A DNA stretch of 64,000 nucleotides from Belliella kenyensis (GCF_022549675.1 NZ_JAKZGR010000005.1:1-64000), one strand, 5' to 3'; numbered from the stretch's first letter, positions 8,986 to 18,467 are shown. Program-made: numbers and translations. Notes: generated by a model from the letters alone, not told the origin.

Positions 8986-10521
8986 TCAGCTGTCTGGCAT
9001 TACTTTGTAAGTGGGGTCCTCGATGATATTCACGACAATCACCTCTTCTGCCTTTTTCAAAAGCTCCCTACAATCTGGACTCAAGTGCACAATTTGAAGC
9101 TTTTTCCCTTCCTTTAGATACTTTTCAGTGATTTTATTCAGTGCATCTATAGCAGACATATCTACGACTCTACTTTCCTTAAAGTCAATTATGACCACAG
9201 AGGGATCAGAGGAGACATCAAATTTTTCCATGAATGCTGTTGTAGAACCGAAGAATAAGGGGCCATATATTTCATAATGCTTGACACCATTCTCATCTAC
9301 ATACTTTCTAGCTCTGATTCTTTTTGCACTTTCCCATGCAAAGACCAACGCTGAAATCACCACTCCAATTAATACTGCCAAAGCTAAATTATGAAGCAAA
9401 ATTGTAATGACAGTAACTATAAAAGCTACAAAAACATCGTGCTTAGGCATTTTATTTACGATTCGAAAGCTAGCCCACTCAAAAGTCCCAATAGCAACCA
9501 TCATCATCACGCCTACTAATGCTGCCATGGGAATTTGTTCAATCACGGGTCCTCCCACGAGGATGATAAGCAAAATAGTCAAGGCTCCAATTATTGCAGA
9601 TAATCTTGCCCTAGCACCAGCACCTATGTTTACCAGTGTTTGTGCTACCATGGCACATCCACCCATACCACCAAAAAAACCATTGGTGATATTAGCTATG
9701 CCTTGTGCTGCGGCTTCTCGGTTTGATTGCCCTTTGGTGTTGGTGATTTCATCTACCATATTCAAGGTCAAAAGGCTTTCGATTAGCCCTACTCCTGCCA
9801 TAACCATCGCATAAGGGAAAACAATTTTCAAAGTTTCTAAAGTAAAAGGGACTTGAGGGATGTGAAACGAAGGGAATGAACCGCTTACTGATGCAATATT
9901 AATTACCTTTTTGGTGTCTAAGTCAAAGAAGTATACAATTCCAAATACCACCATGATAGCAACCAATGAAGAGGGTATAGCTTTAGTGATTTTAGGCATA
10001 AAAAAGACAATCGCAATCGTAAGCAAGGTTAACCCTATCATAAGATAAAGTGCTGGACCTTGCATCCAGACCTCTACTCCACTTTCTTTCACTTTGAATT
10101 GTGCTATTTGAGCCAAAAATATAATGACAGCAAGCCCATTGAGGAAACCATACATAACTGGCTGAGGAATAAGTCGAATAAATTTACCAAACTTAAATAT
10201 CCCAACTAAGAACTGTAAAATACCTGCCAAAACGACTGCGGCAAATAAATACTCTACACCATAAGAAGAAGCTAAAGCTATCAAAACCACCACAGTAGCT
10301 CCTGCTCCACCAGAAACCATCCCTGGCCTTCCACCCAATATCGCTGTCACCAAGCCCATCAAAAATGCTGCATATAAACCAGTCAACGGAGATAGACCCG
10401 CAAGTATCGCAAACGACAAGCTCTCTGGAATCATGGTCATCGCAACAGTGAGACCCGCTAGAATTTCGTTCTTATAATTGATTTTTACCCTAAAATCAAA
10501 AAGATTTATTACTTTTTGCAT
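8986..10521 (-). CDS. SulP family anion transporter with STAS domain
   Basis: A 511-residue inner-membrane protein of the SulP/SLC26 family, which moves sulfate, bicarbonate or other anions. It has about 10-14 hydrophobic segments, with the characteristic early stretch MIPESLSFAILAGLSPLTGLY shown here as AMTMIPESLSFAILAG near 29-44, then GGAGATVVVLIALA, and a C-terminal STAS domain (about 405-505) with VVIIDFKESRVVDMSAIDAL. The substrate cannot be decided from sequence: many annotated sulfate permeases in marine bacteria are bicarbonate carriers (BicA-like). No carbonic anhydrase or sulfate assimilation gene is adjacent. Transcribed alone, with a good promoter about 115 bases upstream. Confidence 0.93.
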   Translation of the reverse strand: MQKVINLFDFRVKINYKNEILAGLTVAMTMIPESLSFAILAGLSPLTGLYAAFLMGLVTAILGGRPGMVSGGAGATVVVLIALASSYGVEYLFAAVVLAGILQFLVGIFKFGKFIRLIPQPVMYGFLNGLAVIIFLAQIAQFKVKESGVEVWMQGPALYLMIGLTLLTIAIVFFMPKITKAIPSSLVAIMVVFGIVYFFDLDTKKVINIASVSGSFPSFHIPQVPFTLETLKIVFPYAMVMAGVGLIESLLTLNMVDEITNTKGQSNREAAAQGIANITNGFFGGMGGCAMVAQTLVNIGAGARARLSAIIGALTILLIILVGGPVIEQIPMAALVGVMMMVAIGTFEWASFRIVNKMPKHDVFVAFIVTVITILLHNLALAVLIGVVISALVFAWESAKRIRARKYVDENGVKHYEIYGPLFFGSTTAFMEKFDVSSDPSVVIIDFKESRVVDMSAIDALNKITEKYLKEGKKLQIVHLSPDCRELLKKAEEVIVVNIIEDPTYKVMPDS

Positions 10522-10635
10522 ACACGTTTTTTTGGATAAGAGTCTAGAAATTCACAAGAAATTGATTTGGAAAGCAAATATTAAAAACTCGCAGCCTCAA
10601 AACCCACCCAATATATTTTCATTTTGAAATGATGG

Positions 10636-10665
10636 CAAAGGTATTTGCTTTTTTTATAAGACCAA
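10636..10665 (-). promoter_or_regulatory. Promoter of the SulP gene
   Basis: On the minus strand TACCTTTG (10643-10636) exactly matches the Bacteroidota -7 consensus TAnnTTTG. A TTG (10665-10663) lies 19 bases upstream, the usual place for the -33 element. It predicts a leader of about 110 bases. Confidence 0.55.
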
Positions 10666-10742
10666 TCAAAAGCAGGCTTGAGATTTTGATAAAAATGAAC
10701 CCACAAAAGTAAAATGTAGAAAACCTAACTATATTTCGGATT

Positions 10743-11363
10743 ATGAATCACGATCCAAGATTTCAACAAGCATTTGAGAAACACCTCCCTATAAAAGCAG
10801 TTCCTTACTGTTTGTCTCTCTGGAAAGAAACTCCTTTTAGCTTTCATATCACAAAGGAAAGAATGACAAAACTGGGGGATTTCAGGTATCGAAGCAATCA
10901 GAAAATTCAGACCATCACCATCAACTACAACCTAAACCCTTATCAATTTCTCATCACCTATATTCACGAAGTTGCTCATTTGAGGACATTTGCCAAGTAT
11001 GGTCTCAACATCAAACCTCATGGTACTGAATGGAAAAGGAGTTTTCAAGAATTGATGAGTCCATTGCTCACACATGAAGTGTTTCCTACTGAAATCTTGA
11101 TACCTCTGCGTCGCCACATGATCAATCCAAAGGCGAGCTCTTCAGCTGATCTATGGCTCATGATGGAAGTCAAGAAATTTGATAAAAAATCAACTTCCAA
11201 AAATAAATTTTACCTTAATCAAATCAAGTCTGGCAATAAATTTGAATTAAGAGGAAGGGTTTTTGAAAAACTAGAACTTCGAAGAACTAGGGTATTGTGC
11301 TTGGAAGTGTCGTCAGGCAAGAAGTTTTTGATTTCAAGTCATGCAGAAGTCAAATTACTATAA
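10743..11363 (+). CDS. SprT-like zinc metalloprotease domain protein
   Basis: A 206-residue protein with the SprT-like domain. The zinc site is in HEVAHLRTFAKYG (about residues 76-88), followed by the HGTEWK motif near 93 that usually provides the third ligand, as in SprT/Spartan proteins. The C-terminal third is basic and contains a LNQIKSGNKFELRGRVFEKLELRRTR-type beta segment instead of the CxxC zinc ribbon found in many family members, so that ribbon appears to be absent. The substrate is unknown; the eukaryotic relatives cut DNA-protein crosslinks, but that should not be transferred directly. It is convergent with scpB, with only two bases between the stop codons. Confidence 0.85.
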   Translation: MNHDPRFQQAFEKHLPIKAVPYCLSLWKETPFSFHITKERMTKLGDFRYRSNQKIQTITINYNLNPYQFLITYIHEVAHLRTFAKYGLNIKPHGTEWKRSFQELMSPLLTHEVFPTEILIPLRRHMINPKASSSADLWLMMEVKKFDKKSTSKNKFYLNQIKSGNKFELRGRVFEKLELRRTRVLCLEVSSGKKFLISSHAEVKLL

Positions 11364-11365
11364 TC

Positions 11366-11926
11366 CTACTCTTTTTCTTCACCAATTTGGTTTTCTTCAC
11401 TAGAAAAATCTTTAGGCTGAGGTAGGTCTTTTAGTGAGTTTATTCCAAAGTACTCCATGAATTTATCACTTGTACCGTATAGCAATGGACGTCCAATACT
11501 GTCCGATTTACCTTTGATGCTCACGAGTTCCTTTTCCAGCAATTTCTGTATAGAATAATCACAGCTAACACCTCTGATTTGCTCTACCTCAGTTTTGGTC
11601 ACGGGCTGTTTATAAGCTATGATAGACAATGTTTCTAACTGCGCCGTCGAAAGTCTTTTTTGAGATTGTTGCTTTAGCAGAATAGCTATGCTAGCTTGAT
11701 AAGCAGGTTTGGTGAGAAATTGATATCCCCCTGCAATATGTTCTAGGTTGAAAGAATAATCATCAGAGGTATATTTTGACTGCAACTCAGCAATTGCAGT
11801 CAAAATATGCTCTAATGGAACCTCAGATTCAAACATCTCCGAGAGGCATTTTTGAATTTCCTCTGCTGATATAGGCTCCGGTGCACAAAACACCAGTGCT
11901 TCGATATGTCTGTGTAAAAAGTCCAA
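11366..11926 (-). CDS. scpB: Segregation and condensation protein B
   Basis: ScpB is the winged-helix (kite) subunit that, with ScpA, binds Smc to form the bacterial condensin complex acting on the nucleoid. The 186-residue product has two winged-helix regions, with the diagnostic LSTAQLETLSIIAYKQP (near 91-107), TKTEVEQIRGV (near 109-119) and GRPLLYGTSDKFMEYFG (near 145-161). The C-terminal tail is acidic. scpA is not adjacent in this window. The gene begins two bases after the stop of the DksA-like gene, so the two form a short operon. Confidence 0.95.
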   Translation of the reverse strand: MDFLHRHIEALVFCAPEPISAEEIQKCLSEMFESEVPLEHILTAIAELQSKYTSDDYSFNLEHIAGGYQFLTKPAYQASIAILLKQQSQKRLSTAQLETLSIIAYKQPVTKTEVEQIRGVSCDYSIQKLLEKELVSIKGKSDSIGRPLLYGTSDKFMEYFGINSLKDLPQPKDFSSEENQIGEEKE

Positions 11927-11928
11927 TT

Positions 11929-12312
11929 TTACTTTTTAGCTAATTTCGCTTCTATAGAGTGCATTGTATGAGGTACTGCTTTCAATCTCTCTTTGGAAAT
12001 CAACTTACCAGTATCCACACATACTCCATATGTGCCATTTTTAATGCGGACTAATGCATTTTCCAAATTGATAATGAACTTCTGTTGCCTTCCGGCTAAT
12101 TGATTTAAACTCTCCCTTTCTAGTGTATCTGCACCATCTTCTAGTAGCTTTGAAGTAGAAGCTGTATTATCAGTACCACTATCATTGCTTTTGCTCAGTG
12201 TCTGCTTCAGAGAGTTAAGCTCTTCTTTGGCCACGCTGAGCTTTTGTAGGATAATTTCTTCAAACTCCTTCAATTCATCCGGAGAGTAAGCTGTCTTTTC
12301 TTCTTGGCTCAT
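11929..12312 (-). CDS. TraR/DksA family protein with reduced zinc site
   Basis: The 127-residue protein has the DksA layout: a long coiled-coil (about 10-90) and a C-terminal zinc-finger-like fold. The conserved end NGTYGVCVDTGKLISKERL aligns with the DksA finger, but only one cysteine is present where E. coli DksA has four. This reduced form is common in Bacteroidota, so zinc binding by the classical CXXC pair is unlikely here. DksA proteins bind the secondary channel of RNA polymerase and act with ppGpp; that role is inferred from the family. Co-transcribed with scpB. The acidic tip residues of the coiled coil (EDGADTLER region) are plausible functional residues. Confidence 0.88.
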   Translation of the reverse strand: MSQEEKTAYSPDELKEFEEIILQKLSVAKEELNSLKQTLSKSNDSGTDNTASTSKLLEDGADTLERESLNQLAGRQQKFIINLENALVRIKNGTYGVCVDTGKLISKERLKAVPHTMHSIEAKLAKK

Positions 12313-12407
12313 AGCATTTGAGTTTGTTAGTGGTTTATACTTTGTTTTCCCACCTCGGGTTTTAAAAGCCCCTAAAATACAGCTAGCATTTGTAAATCCA
12401 AAAATAA

Positions 12408-12430
12408 AAAACCGCCTTAGCGGCGGTTTT
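12408..12430. terminator. Rho-independent terminator (bidirectional)
   Basis: A 9-bp perfect stem AAAACCGCC/GGCGGTTTT with a 5-base loop. A-rich sequence on the left gives a U-tract on the minus strand, where it lies exactly at the stop codon of the small ORF ending at 12430. Confidence 0.75.
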
Positions 12431-12585
12431 TAGTTTAATGATAAATTCTCCACTCTCTTTTGAAGTACTTTTTCATCCATCATCAAATGATACTTAATCC
12501 TTAAGTACCTCTGTATCACCTTTATTGTCTTTCCTTTTTCTAGAAAATAGGTTCTTAAGGTTTGTGATATTATGTCGTGATTCAT
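12430..12585 (-). CDS. Small hypothetical protein, 51 residues
   Basis: Not recognised. The ATG at 12585 opens a frame of 51 codons, basic (many Lys and Arg) and with predicted helical character, starting MNHDIISQTLRTYFLEKGK. The TAA stop touches a strong rho-independent terminator (12408-12430), which is the usual arrangement for a genuine 3' gene end and is the main reason for calling it. It fills the otherwise unexplained gap between the DksA-like gene and the large exported protein. No Shine-Dalgarno sequence is seen, which is normal in this phylum. It could instead be a non-coding transcript ending at the same hairpin. Confidence 0.5.
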   Translation of the reverse strand: MNHDIISQTLRTYFLEKGKTIKVIQRYLRIKYHLMMDEKVLQKRVENLSLN

Positions 12586-12649
12586 TTTGGGTTAGGTTTA
12601 GATCGGTTATACGTTTCAAATTAGCTAAATTAATTTAGAATAAAAATTT

Positions 12650-15600
12650 TCACCTGATTTTAGATCCAACTACCACGGTTTTTTTTGTTTGATTAACTTT
12701 TCCTGAAAGATCATAGATCTCAATCCAGATCACATAATGTCCTGGTCTTACTTTTGTACCTGAAGTATCTGTACCATCCCAAGTATAAAATCCTTCCATA
12801 CCCCAAATCTCATTTTGACAAATTTCTCTAACAAGATTCCCCGCAGTGCTAAAAATTCTTACCGTGGCCAGCATACCTGGAGACGCTACTTTGTAGCTAA
12901 TTGTAGTAAATGGCTGCTCTCCAACTGCATCAGGCACAAAGACTTTAGGGTAAACTTCTATGCCAAATTGTTGAATGTTTTCAAAAGTATTGGAGTTACG
13001 TATACCTGGACTTGCATGGCCAATTGAGGCAGAGGCTGATTGCCAATTATCACTTTGATCGATTGGCATATCCACACTAAGCCGCTCCAGCGAAACACCA
13101 CGCGGTTCTCTAAGCAATCTGTGATGCATCCTTTCGGAATAAGAAAAAATTTCCGGAAAATCTTCCAGTGGATCAAGCCATACTACATTTCCTTGTGATT
13201 GAGGATAGCTAGGTAAAGAATTCAAATTCACAAAGACCTTGTGATCCCCTTTCGGGTATTCTTGAAATAGTCTTTCTGCATCTGTTGTGAATACCATAAA
13301 GCTATAAGGTGGAATTATTAAGTGCTGAGTAGAGACCACTCTTCTGTTTGCAATTATTCCATCTGTATTCAGGTTAGCGAGCTTCCAGTCTTGAAGATCA
13401 ATATATTTATTTGACTTGTTGTAAATCTCAACAAATTTCGGAGCACCTGTTCTTGCATTGAAAAGCACTTCATTGATCGAAACATCACCAGCTTCGGCTT
13501 TTGAAGGAATCACAAAGCGGAATTGACGATCATCAGCGTGAAGTTCATTACCTACACAATCTCTGAGACCAGCCAATTTACCCTTATAAGAAACCCCTTC
13601 CTTAAGGTTTTCGGAGAATGTTAAGATCAAGGATTTCTGATCAATAGCTATTTCCATTGTCAATAAGGTCAGTGGAGGTTCTAAATCGAGCACTATGCCT
13701 TGAAGAGCAGAACTTATAATTTTCGTAAAGTAAATCAATATCCGATTTGAATCAAGTACTATGACATTGTCTATTTTTGGTTTTGACCTATCTGGCGTTT
13801 CATCAAAAACAGCATTGACTTTTCCTGGCGTACCTCTTGAAGGACTCGTAGAAGGTGAGATGTTGGTAGATAGATTACAGTCTATCCAAGGATTGATGAT
13901 CTCTAAGCTATACCCTCCAGAAGCAAAAGCACTACCTCTATAGCTTGCTGTTGTGTAGTTCAAACTATCTATGATTACTCCATTTGTATCCCACAGTTTT
14001 ATTTGATCTCCACTATTGATTAGCGTAGGCCAATTTGTCAAGCCTACAACCTTGCCAAACACTCTAAATTGCGCGGCCTGTGTCCTAGGACACAGAATGA
14101 TATATTCTCCTGGAAGTAGAATCTCACTGGAGATAGAAGCACTTCTTCTAGAGTTTGTAAGCTGAAACCCTCCTAGATCTATGGCAGCTTCACTTCTATT
14201 GAACAATTCCACATACTCGACATTGGGAAGTGTATTACCAGCTCTCGGAGCTGCCATTACTTCATTGATAACCACGGATTTGAACCCAAGTCCTTGAGGT
14301 CTTTCAAAAACAAAATCAATTATCAACTCACCGGAAAAATTACCAGCGAGATCTACAGCCTGAAAAACATGCAAGCTATAATTGTTCCCAATTGAAAACT
14401 CAAATGGCCATGTCAATACAAACGAGTAGCCATTTTCTTGATTTCTGATATGAATAGGTTGTATTCCCTCAATACTAAAATTATTCACATTTGATGTGAA
14501 TACCGCATCAATTTGTTCTGAAAACAAAATTAAAACTTCATTTGAGCTGACAGCTAATATCTGATCTATGGTAGGGGGAGTAGCATCCCACTCGAAGTCT
14601 CTTTTGCTTCCATGATATTGAAGCCCACGGCTATTTATTCGTGGCGGAATGGTCAGTACATAGTTAATGTTTTCTTCAAAAGCTTTGCTTGGAATAAGAA
14701 CCAAATTCTGATCATTGGATTCCTCTATCGAAAATATGAAGTCACTATCTTCAAGGCTGAAATCTTTTTGATCAAAAGAATCTAAATCCAAAGAATATTC
14801 ATGGCTAAGAATCAATCTATCTTCGGCAATAGCGAAAATTTCCCGTATTCCATCGATATAGAAAATCATTTGTTCGTCAGGCATTCCTAACAAAAGGTTC
14901 TCATTTTTGATTTCTCTCGCAGTCACCAAAACTTGCTCATTTAATGACAGAGTATTTGAGATGCCCAACTTTACAGAAAAGCCATTTTCTTGGATTTCTA
15001 AAAAAGATGGTGTTAATCCATTGATTCGATATTGAGAAGAAATGCTTGCAGATACTGGATCATAAAATTGGGAAAAACTCAACATTAATTCATTAGGCGA
15101 AAGAATCAAAATTTCTCCTAGCCGGATTGTTGAATTATCAATGGTAGTAGAAAGAAGCTCAGTCACATTTCCAAATGTATCAGAAATCCTATCAAATTGA
15201 ATTTCTAATAACTTCTCAGGTAGCGATGACTCAAAAGAAAGGATAATTATATCATTTTTTGGAAAGCTGACACTTTGCAAATTTGGATGGTTCACTTGAA
15301 TTTGATTCTGACCAAAACTTGCAACATCCCTATCAAATTGCAATAAAATCTCAAAAGGATTCAGCAAGTACGCCCGCCGAACTTGTATAGGATCAACTTG
15401 CTCACTGCCGTCAAATACTCCAAAATCATCCATAAAGAATCGTGCTGAAGACCCTGTGCCAGCCCCATACTTAATATCGAATTTGACAGTGACGCTAATA
15501 TCCTCAGCAAACTCTTCTGGTACAAATACTTCATAAAGCTTAAAATCTGTGTCAAAATTCGGGAAAGATTCCACATTACCTACAGCGACTGGAATAGAAT

Positions 15601-15991
15601 AAGAAATCTCATCCCTGCTAAAAGATACGAAGACTGTAGTAAACCTGCTACCACTACCATTTTGCTTGGATTTTCCAAAAAAAGCGATTTTGGGCTCAAT
15701 GTAGTTCTCGGGGCTTATTTTCACAAAAATCTCCCCATCAAATGACGCAATAGGCTGAGCTGCTAGGGCTCTAGATCCATTACGACCTTCGCCATTGGCC
15801 TGAAAAATTCTCGAAGCTGTACTCCTCAAATCATTTGCAGACCAAAAAGGCAAAAACTCTTCAGGATGATTTACTATTCTAAAATTGCTTTCAAAATCCT
15901 GAACTTGGGCAAAAATCTCTTTAGACAAAATCATATTGAGACCTAGTATGGCAAAAGCAAAGAAACTCCATACACCTTGGAATGACCTCAT
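12650..15991 (-). CDS. Large exported lamin-tail-domain protein, probable surface/secreted
   Basis: A 1113-residue protein with a signal peptide (hydrophobic core at about 10-22, ending IFAQ). Several bacterial Ig-like modules of about 90 residues fill the first half. A first lamin-tail (LTD) domain is near 570-690 (VINEVMAAPRAG, EYVELFNRSEAAIDLGGFQL), another Ig-like module follows, and a second LTD near 845-960 has SINEVLFNARTGAPKFVEIYN. The C-terminus resembles a FlgD-type Ig domain (TVRIFSTAGNLVREI to TKVRPGHYVIWIEIYDLSG). LTD proteins in this phylum are often type IX secretion cargo, but a canonical sorting domain was not clearly identified. Function unknown; adhesion or binding is inference. 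Monocistronic, preceded by about 190 bases shared with the divergent asd. Confidence 0.85.
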   Translation of the reverse strand: MRSFQGVWSFFAFAILGLNMILSKEIFAQVQDFESNFRIVNHPEEFLPFWSANDLRSTASRIFQANGEGRNGSRALAAQPIASFDGEIFVKISPENYIEPKIAFFGKSKQNGSGSRFTTVFVSFSRDEISYSIPVAVGNVESFPNFDTDFKLYEVFVPEEFAEDISVTVKFDIKYGAGTGSSARFFMDDFGVFDGSEQVDPIQVRRAYLLNPFEILLQFDRDVASFGQNQIQVNHPNLQSVSFPKNDIIILSFESSLPEKLLEIQFDRISDTFGNVTELLSTTIDNSTIRLGEILILSPNELMLSFSQFYDPVSASISSQYRINGLTPSFLEIQENGFSVKLGISNTLSLNEQVLVTAREIKNENLLLGMPDEQMIFYIDGIREIFAIAEDRLILSHEYSLDLDSFDQKDFSLEDSDFIFSIEESNDQNLVLIPSKAFEENINYVLTIPPRINSRGLQYHGSKRDFEWDATPPTIDQILAVSSNEVLILFSEQIDAVFTSNVNNFSIEGIQPIHIRNQENGYSFVLTWPFEFSIGNNYSLHVFQAVDLAGNFSGELIIDFVFERPQGLGFKSVVINEVMAAPRAGNTLPNVEYVELFNRSEAAIDLGGFQLTNSRRSASISSEILLPGEYIILCPRTQAAQFRVFGKVVGLTNWPTLINSGDQIKLWDTNGVIIDSLNYTTASYRGSAFASGGYSLEIINPWIDCNLSTNISPSTSPSRGTPGKVNAVFDETPDRSKPKIDNVIVLDSNRILIYFTKIISSALQGIVLDLEPPLTLLTMEIAIDQKSLILTFSENLKEGVSYKGKLAGLRDCVGNELHADDRQFRFVIPSKAEAGDVSINEVLFNARTGAPKFVEIYNKSNKYIDLQDWKLANLNTDGIIANRRVVSTQHLIIPPYSFMVFTTDAERLFQEYPKGDHKVFVNLNSLPSYPQSQGNVVWLDPLEDFPEIFSYSERMHHRLLREPRGVSLERLSVDMPIDQSDNWQSASASIGHASPGIRNSNTFENIQQFGIEVYPKVFVPDAVGEQPFTTISYKVASPGMLATVRIFSTAGNLVREICQNEIWGMEGFYTWDGTDTSGTKVRPGHYVIWIEIYDLSGKVNQTKKTVVVGSKIR

Positions 15992-16136
15992 AAAACAAAT
16001 TAATCAAATCCCAATAAATAAACGGTAAACGAAACGGCTAAGTAAGTTTTATTTCAAAAAAGCCAAATTCAGGAACATTTATTTGAAGGATAGTTATTTA
16101 TCAATAGCAAACTCTTCATTTTGAAAAATCTTGACG

Positions 16137-16144
16137 TACCTTTG
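16137..16144 (+). promoter_or_regulatory. asd promoter -7 element
   Basis: TACCTTTG exactly matches the Bacteroidota -7 consensus, 37 bases before the asd ATG at 16182. It makes the longer upstream start at 16131 impossible for this transcript and so fixes the shorter start. Confidence 0.5.
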
Positions 16145-16181
16145 CGCCATATTACACAAAGCAAATTTTAAAATATTAAAA

Positions 16182-17171
16182 ATGAAACTAGCCGTTGTAG
16201 GAGCTACCGGATTGGTAGGCTCAGAAATCCTAGAAGTGCTGGAAGAGCACAATTTCCAATTTGATGAATTACTCTTGGTTGCGAGCGAAAGATCCGCAGG
16301 AAAGAAAATGACTTTCAAGGGTAAGGAATATACGGTGATTGGACTCAAACAGGCTGTTTCTGAGAAGCCTGACATCGCTATTTTTTCGGCAGGTGGTGAC
16401 ACATCCAAAGAATGGGCTCCAAAGTTTGCTGAGGCAGGAACGATCGTCGTAGATAACTCTTCAGCTTGGAGAATGGACCCAACCAAAAAACTTGTAGTTC
16501 CTGAAATCAATGCCAAAGATTTAAGAATAGATGATAGAATCATCGCAAACCCGAACTGCTCTACGATACAAATGGTGCTGGCACTTGAGCCACTTAGAGC
16601 TAAGTATGGTATCAAGAGAATCGTGGTGTCCACATACCAATCAGTGACTGGCACAGGTAAAGCTGCTGTAGACCAAATGATGGCTGAGCGTGCAGGCGAA
16701 AAAGCTGAAATGGTATATCCACACAAAATCGACATGAATGTGCTCCCACATATCGATGTATTCCAGCCCAACGGGTATACCAAAGAAGAAATGAAAATGA
16801 TCAATGAAACCAAAAAGATTTTCAATGATCAAAGTATACAAGTAACAGCTACGACTGTACGTATCCCTACCATGGGCGGACACTCCGAGTCTGTCAATGT
16901 AGAGTTTCATAAAGATTTCGATTTAGCAGAAATTAGAGAATTGCTTGCGGCAGCTCCTGGCGTAGTAGTCCAGGATGATCCTGCAAATAATGTCTACCCA
17001 ATGCCACTCACAGCACACAAAAAAGACGAAGTTTTTGTAGGTAGATTGAGAAGAGATGAATCTCAACCGAACACTTTAAACATGTGGATTGTAGCCGATA
17101 ACCTTCGAAAGGGTGCTGCAACCAATGCCGTACAAATTGCAAAATACTTGGTAGATCACAATTTGGTTTAA
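16182..17171 (+). CDS. asd: Aspartate-semialdehyde dehydrogenase
   Basis: Makes L-aspartate-4-semialdehyde from aspartyl phosphate with NADPH, feeding lysine/diaminopimelate, threonine and methionine synthesis. The ATG at 16182 gives 329 residues and begins directly with MKLAVVGATGLVGSEIL, the NADP-binding Rossmann motif, which is the usual start in the family. An in-frame start 51 bases earlier would add an unconserved tail and falls on the promoter. Catalytic cysteine is in NPNCSTIQ (near 125-132). The substrate-binding Arg and the active-site His are in IPTMGGHSESV. Length and motifs are normal. Likely co-transcribed with the methyltransferase that starts one base after its stop. Confidence 0.96.
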   Translation: MKLAVVGATGLVGSEILEVLEEHNFQFDELLLVASERSAGKKMTFKGKEYTVIGLKQAVSEKPDIAIFSAGGDTSKEWAPKFAEAGTIVVDNSSAWRMDPTKKLVVPEINAKDLRIDDRIIANPNCSTIQMVLALEPLRAKYGIKRIVVSTYQSVTGTGKAAVDQMMAERAGEKAEMVYPHKIDMNVLPHIDVFQPNGYTKEEMKMINETKKIFNDQSIQVTATTVRIPTMGGHSESVNVEFHKDFDLAEIRELLAAAPGVVVQDDPANNVYPMPLTAHKKDEVFVGRLRRDESQPNTLNMWIVADNLRKGAATNAVQIAKYLVDHNLV

Positions 17172-17172
17172 T

Positions 17173-18366
17173 TTGAATTTGTCTCAATTCAATACAGAAT
17201 CATTCACAAGTTTTGTGCAGGATCATCTTGATGAAGATCCTGCACATTTACTTTTAAAATATGCTGGTAAGACAGATTTTGATCTAAAGTTTGCGGTTCA
17301 ACAAATTCAAGCCAGACAAAAAGCAAAACACAAATTACCCACTTGGATTAGCAATCCCAACTTACTTTTTCCAGCTAGTATTTCGATGGAGCAGGCATCC
17401 TCAGAAGATACAGCAATGTTCAAATCTACCTTGGTCAATGGTCATAATATGATTGACTTGACTGGTGGTCTAGGCATTGACACTTACTATCTTTCCAAGA
17501 GTTTTCAAAAAGCCACTTATTGTGAAAAGCAGGAAATCTTAGCCAGCCTTGCACTTCACAACTTCCATCAATTAGACAAAGATAAGTTTCACGTCATAAA
17601 TGGAGATAGTTTAAATTACCTAGATAAGACCCAAGATACATTTGACTTACTCTATTTAGATCCAGCTAGAAGGGGGGAGTATAACCAAAAGCTATACAAA
17701 CTCAGTGATTGCGAGCCCGATGTAGTATCTAATTGGCATAAGTTAAAATCAAAGTCTAAAAGCGTGATGATCAAGACATCACCAATGCTTGACATCAAAC
17801 AGGCAATAGCTGACCTTCCAGATATTCAACATGTTTGGGTAATATCCGTTCGAAATGAAGTAAAAGAAGTTTTACTGATTTGGAACATGTCTTCTTCTCC
17901 AATCGATCAAAGACAAATAACATGTATTGACCTTCATCCAGCAGGTGATAAAACATTTGAATTTAACTTCGAAGAAGAAGAAGCGTATCAAAATGAGTTA
18001 AGCAGCATTGAGACCTTCATTATAGAACCTATGGCAAGCATCATGAAGGCAGGAGCATTCAAGTCATTTGGGGTAAAATATGGTCTAAAAAAACTCCATA
18101 CCAATAGCCATCTTTATACCACTGATCACCTTCCAGAGGAGTCTATCCCTGGCAAAATTTTTAGAGTTTTGAAATCTTTCAGCTCTCCTAAGAGAGAATT
18201 GAAAAAACAATTTGAAAAAGGAAAAGTAAATGTGATTTCTAGAAATTATCTCCTATCAGCTGATGAAATCAAGCAAAAATATAAACTAAAAGATGGAGGA
18301 ACACAATTCTTGATAGGTACTAGAGTAGGTGAAAGTCATCAATTAATACTAGCTGAACTAGTTTGA
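17173..18366 (+). CDS. Class I SAM-dependent methyltransferase with THUMP-like C-terminal domain
   Basis: A 397-residue protein with a Rossmann methyltransferase core: motif I MIDLTGGLGIDTYYLSK (about 94-110), and LLYLDPARRGEYNQ (about 158-171), where DPAR replaces NPPY. The C-terminal region (about 290-397, ending GTRVGESHQLILAEL) matches the THUMP-like domain of a Bacteroidota family related to putative RNA methyltransferases. The substrate is unknown, most likely RNA. A TTG start is used because the frame opens one base after the asd stop and no ATG occurs until well inside the protein. Operon with asd appears to be by position, not by pathway. Confidence 0.82.
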   Translation: MNLSQFNTESFTSFVQDHLDEDPAHLLLKYAGKTDFDLKFAVQQIQARQKAKHKLPTWISNPNLLFPASISMEQASSEDTAMFKSTLVNGHNMIDLTGGLGIDTYYLSKSFQKATYCEKQEILASLALHNFHQLDKDKFHVINGDSLNYLDKTQDTFDLLYLDPARRGEYNQKLYKLSDCEPDVVSNWHKLKSKSKSVMIKTSPMLDIKQAIADLPDIQHVWVISVRNEVKEVLLIWNMSSSPIDQRQITCIDLHPAGDKTFEFNFEEEEAYQNELSSIETFIIEPMASIMKAGAFKSFGVKYGLKKLHTNSHLYTTDHLPEESIPGKIFRVLKSFSSPKRELKKQFEKGKVNVISRNYLLSADEIKQKYKLKDGGTQFLIGTRVGESHQLILAELV

Positions 18367-18467
18367 GGGATGATTTTGAGAAGACCTATCAGAGTAAATA
18401 AATGCTCTAGCGGTCTTCATAATAGGTGCCGAATAACTGCATTTTCCCTGTCATAAAAACAAAAAAA

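Noticed and set aside
9407-9814. Plus-strand open frame of 135 codons opposite the SulP gene
   Set aside because: Hydrophobic-gene shadow: serine- and threonine-rich complement of membrane helices, no homology pattern.
16094-16825. Long open frame antisense to asd (243 codons)
   Set aside because: It is the complement of a well-conserved gene, with no family pattern of its own.
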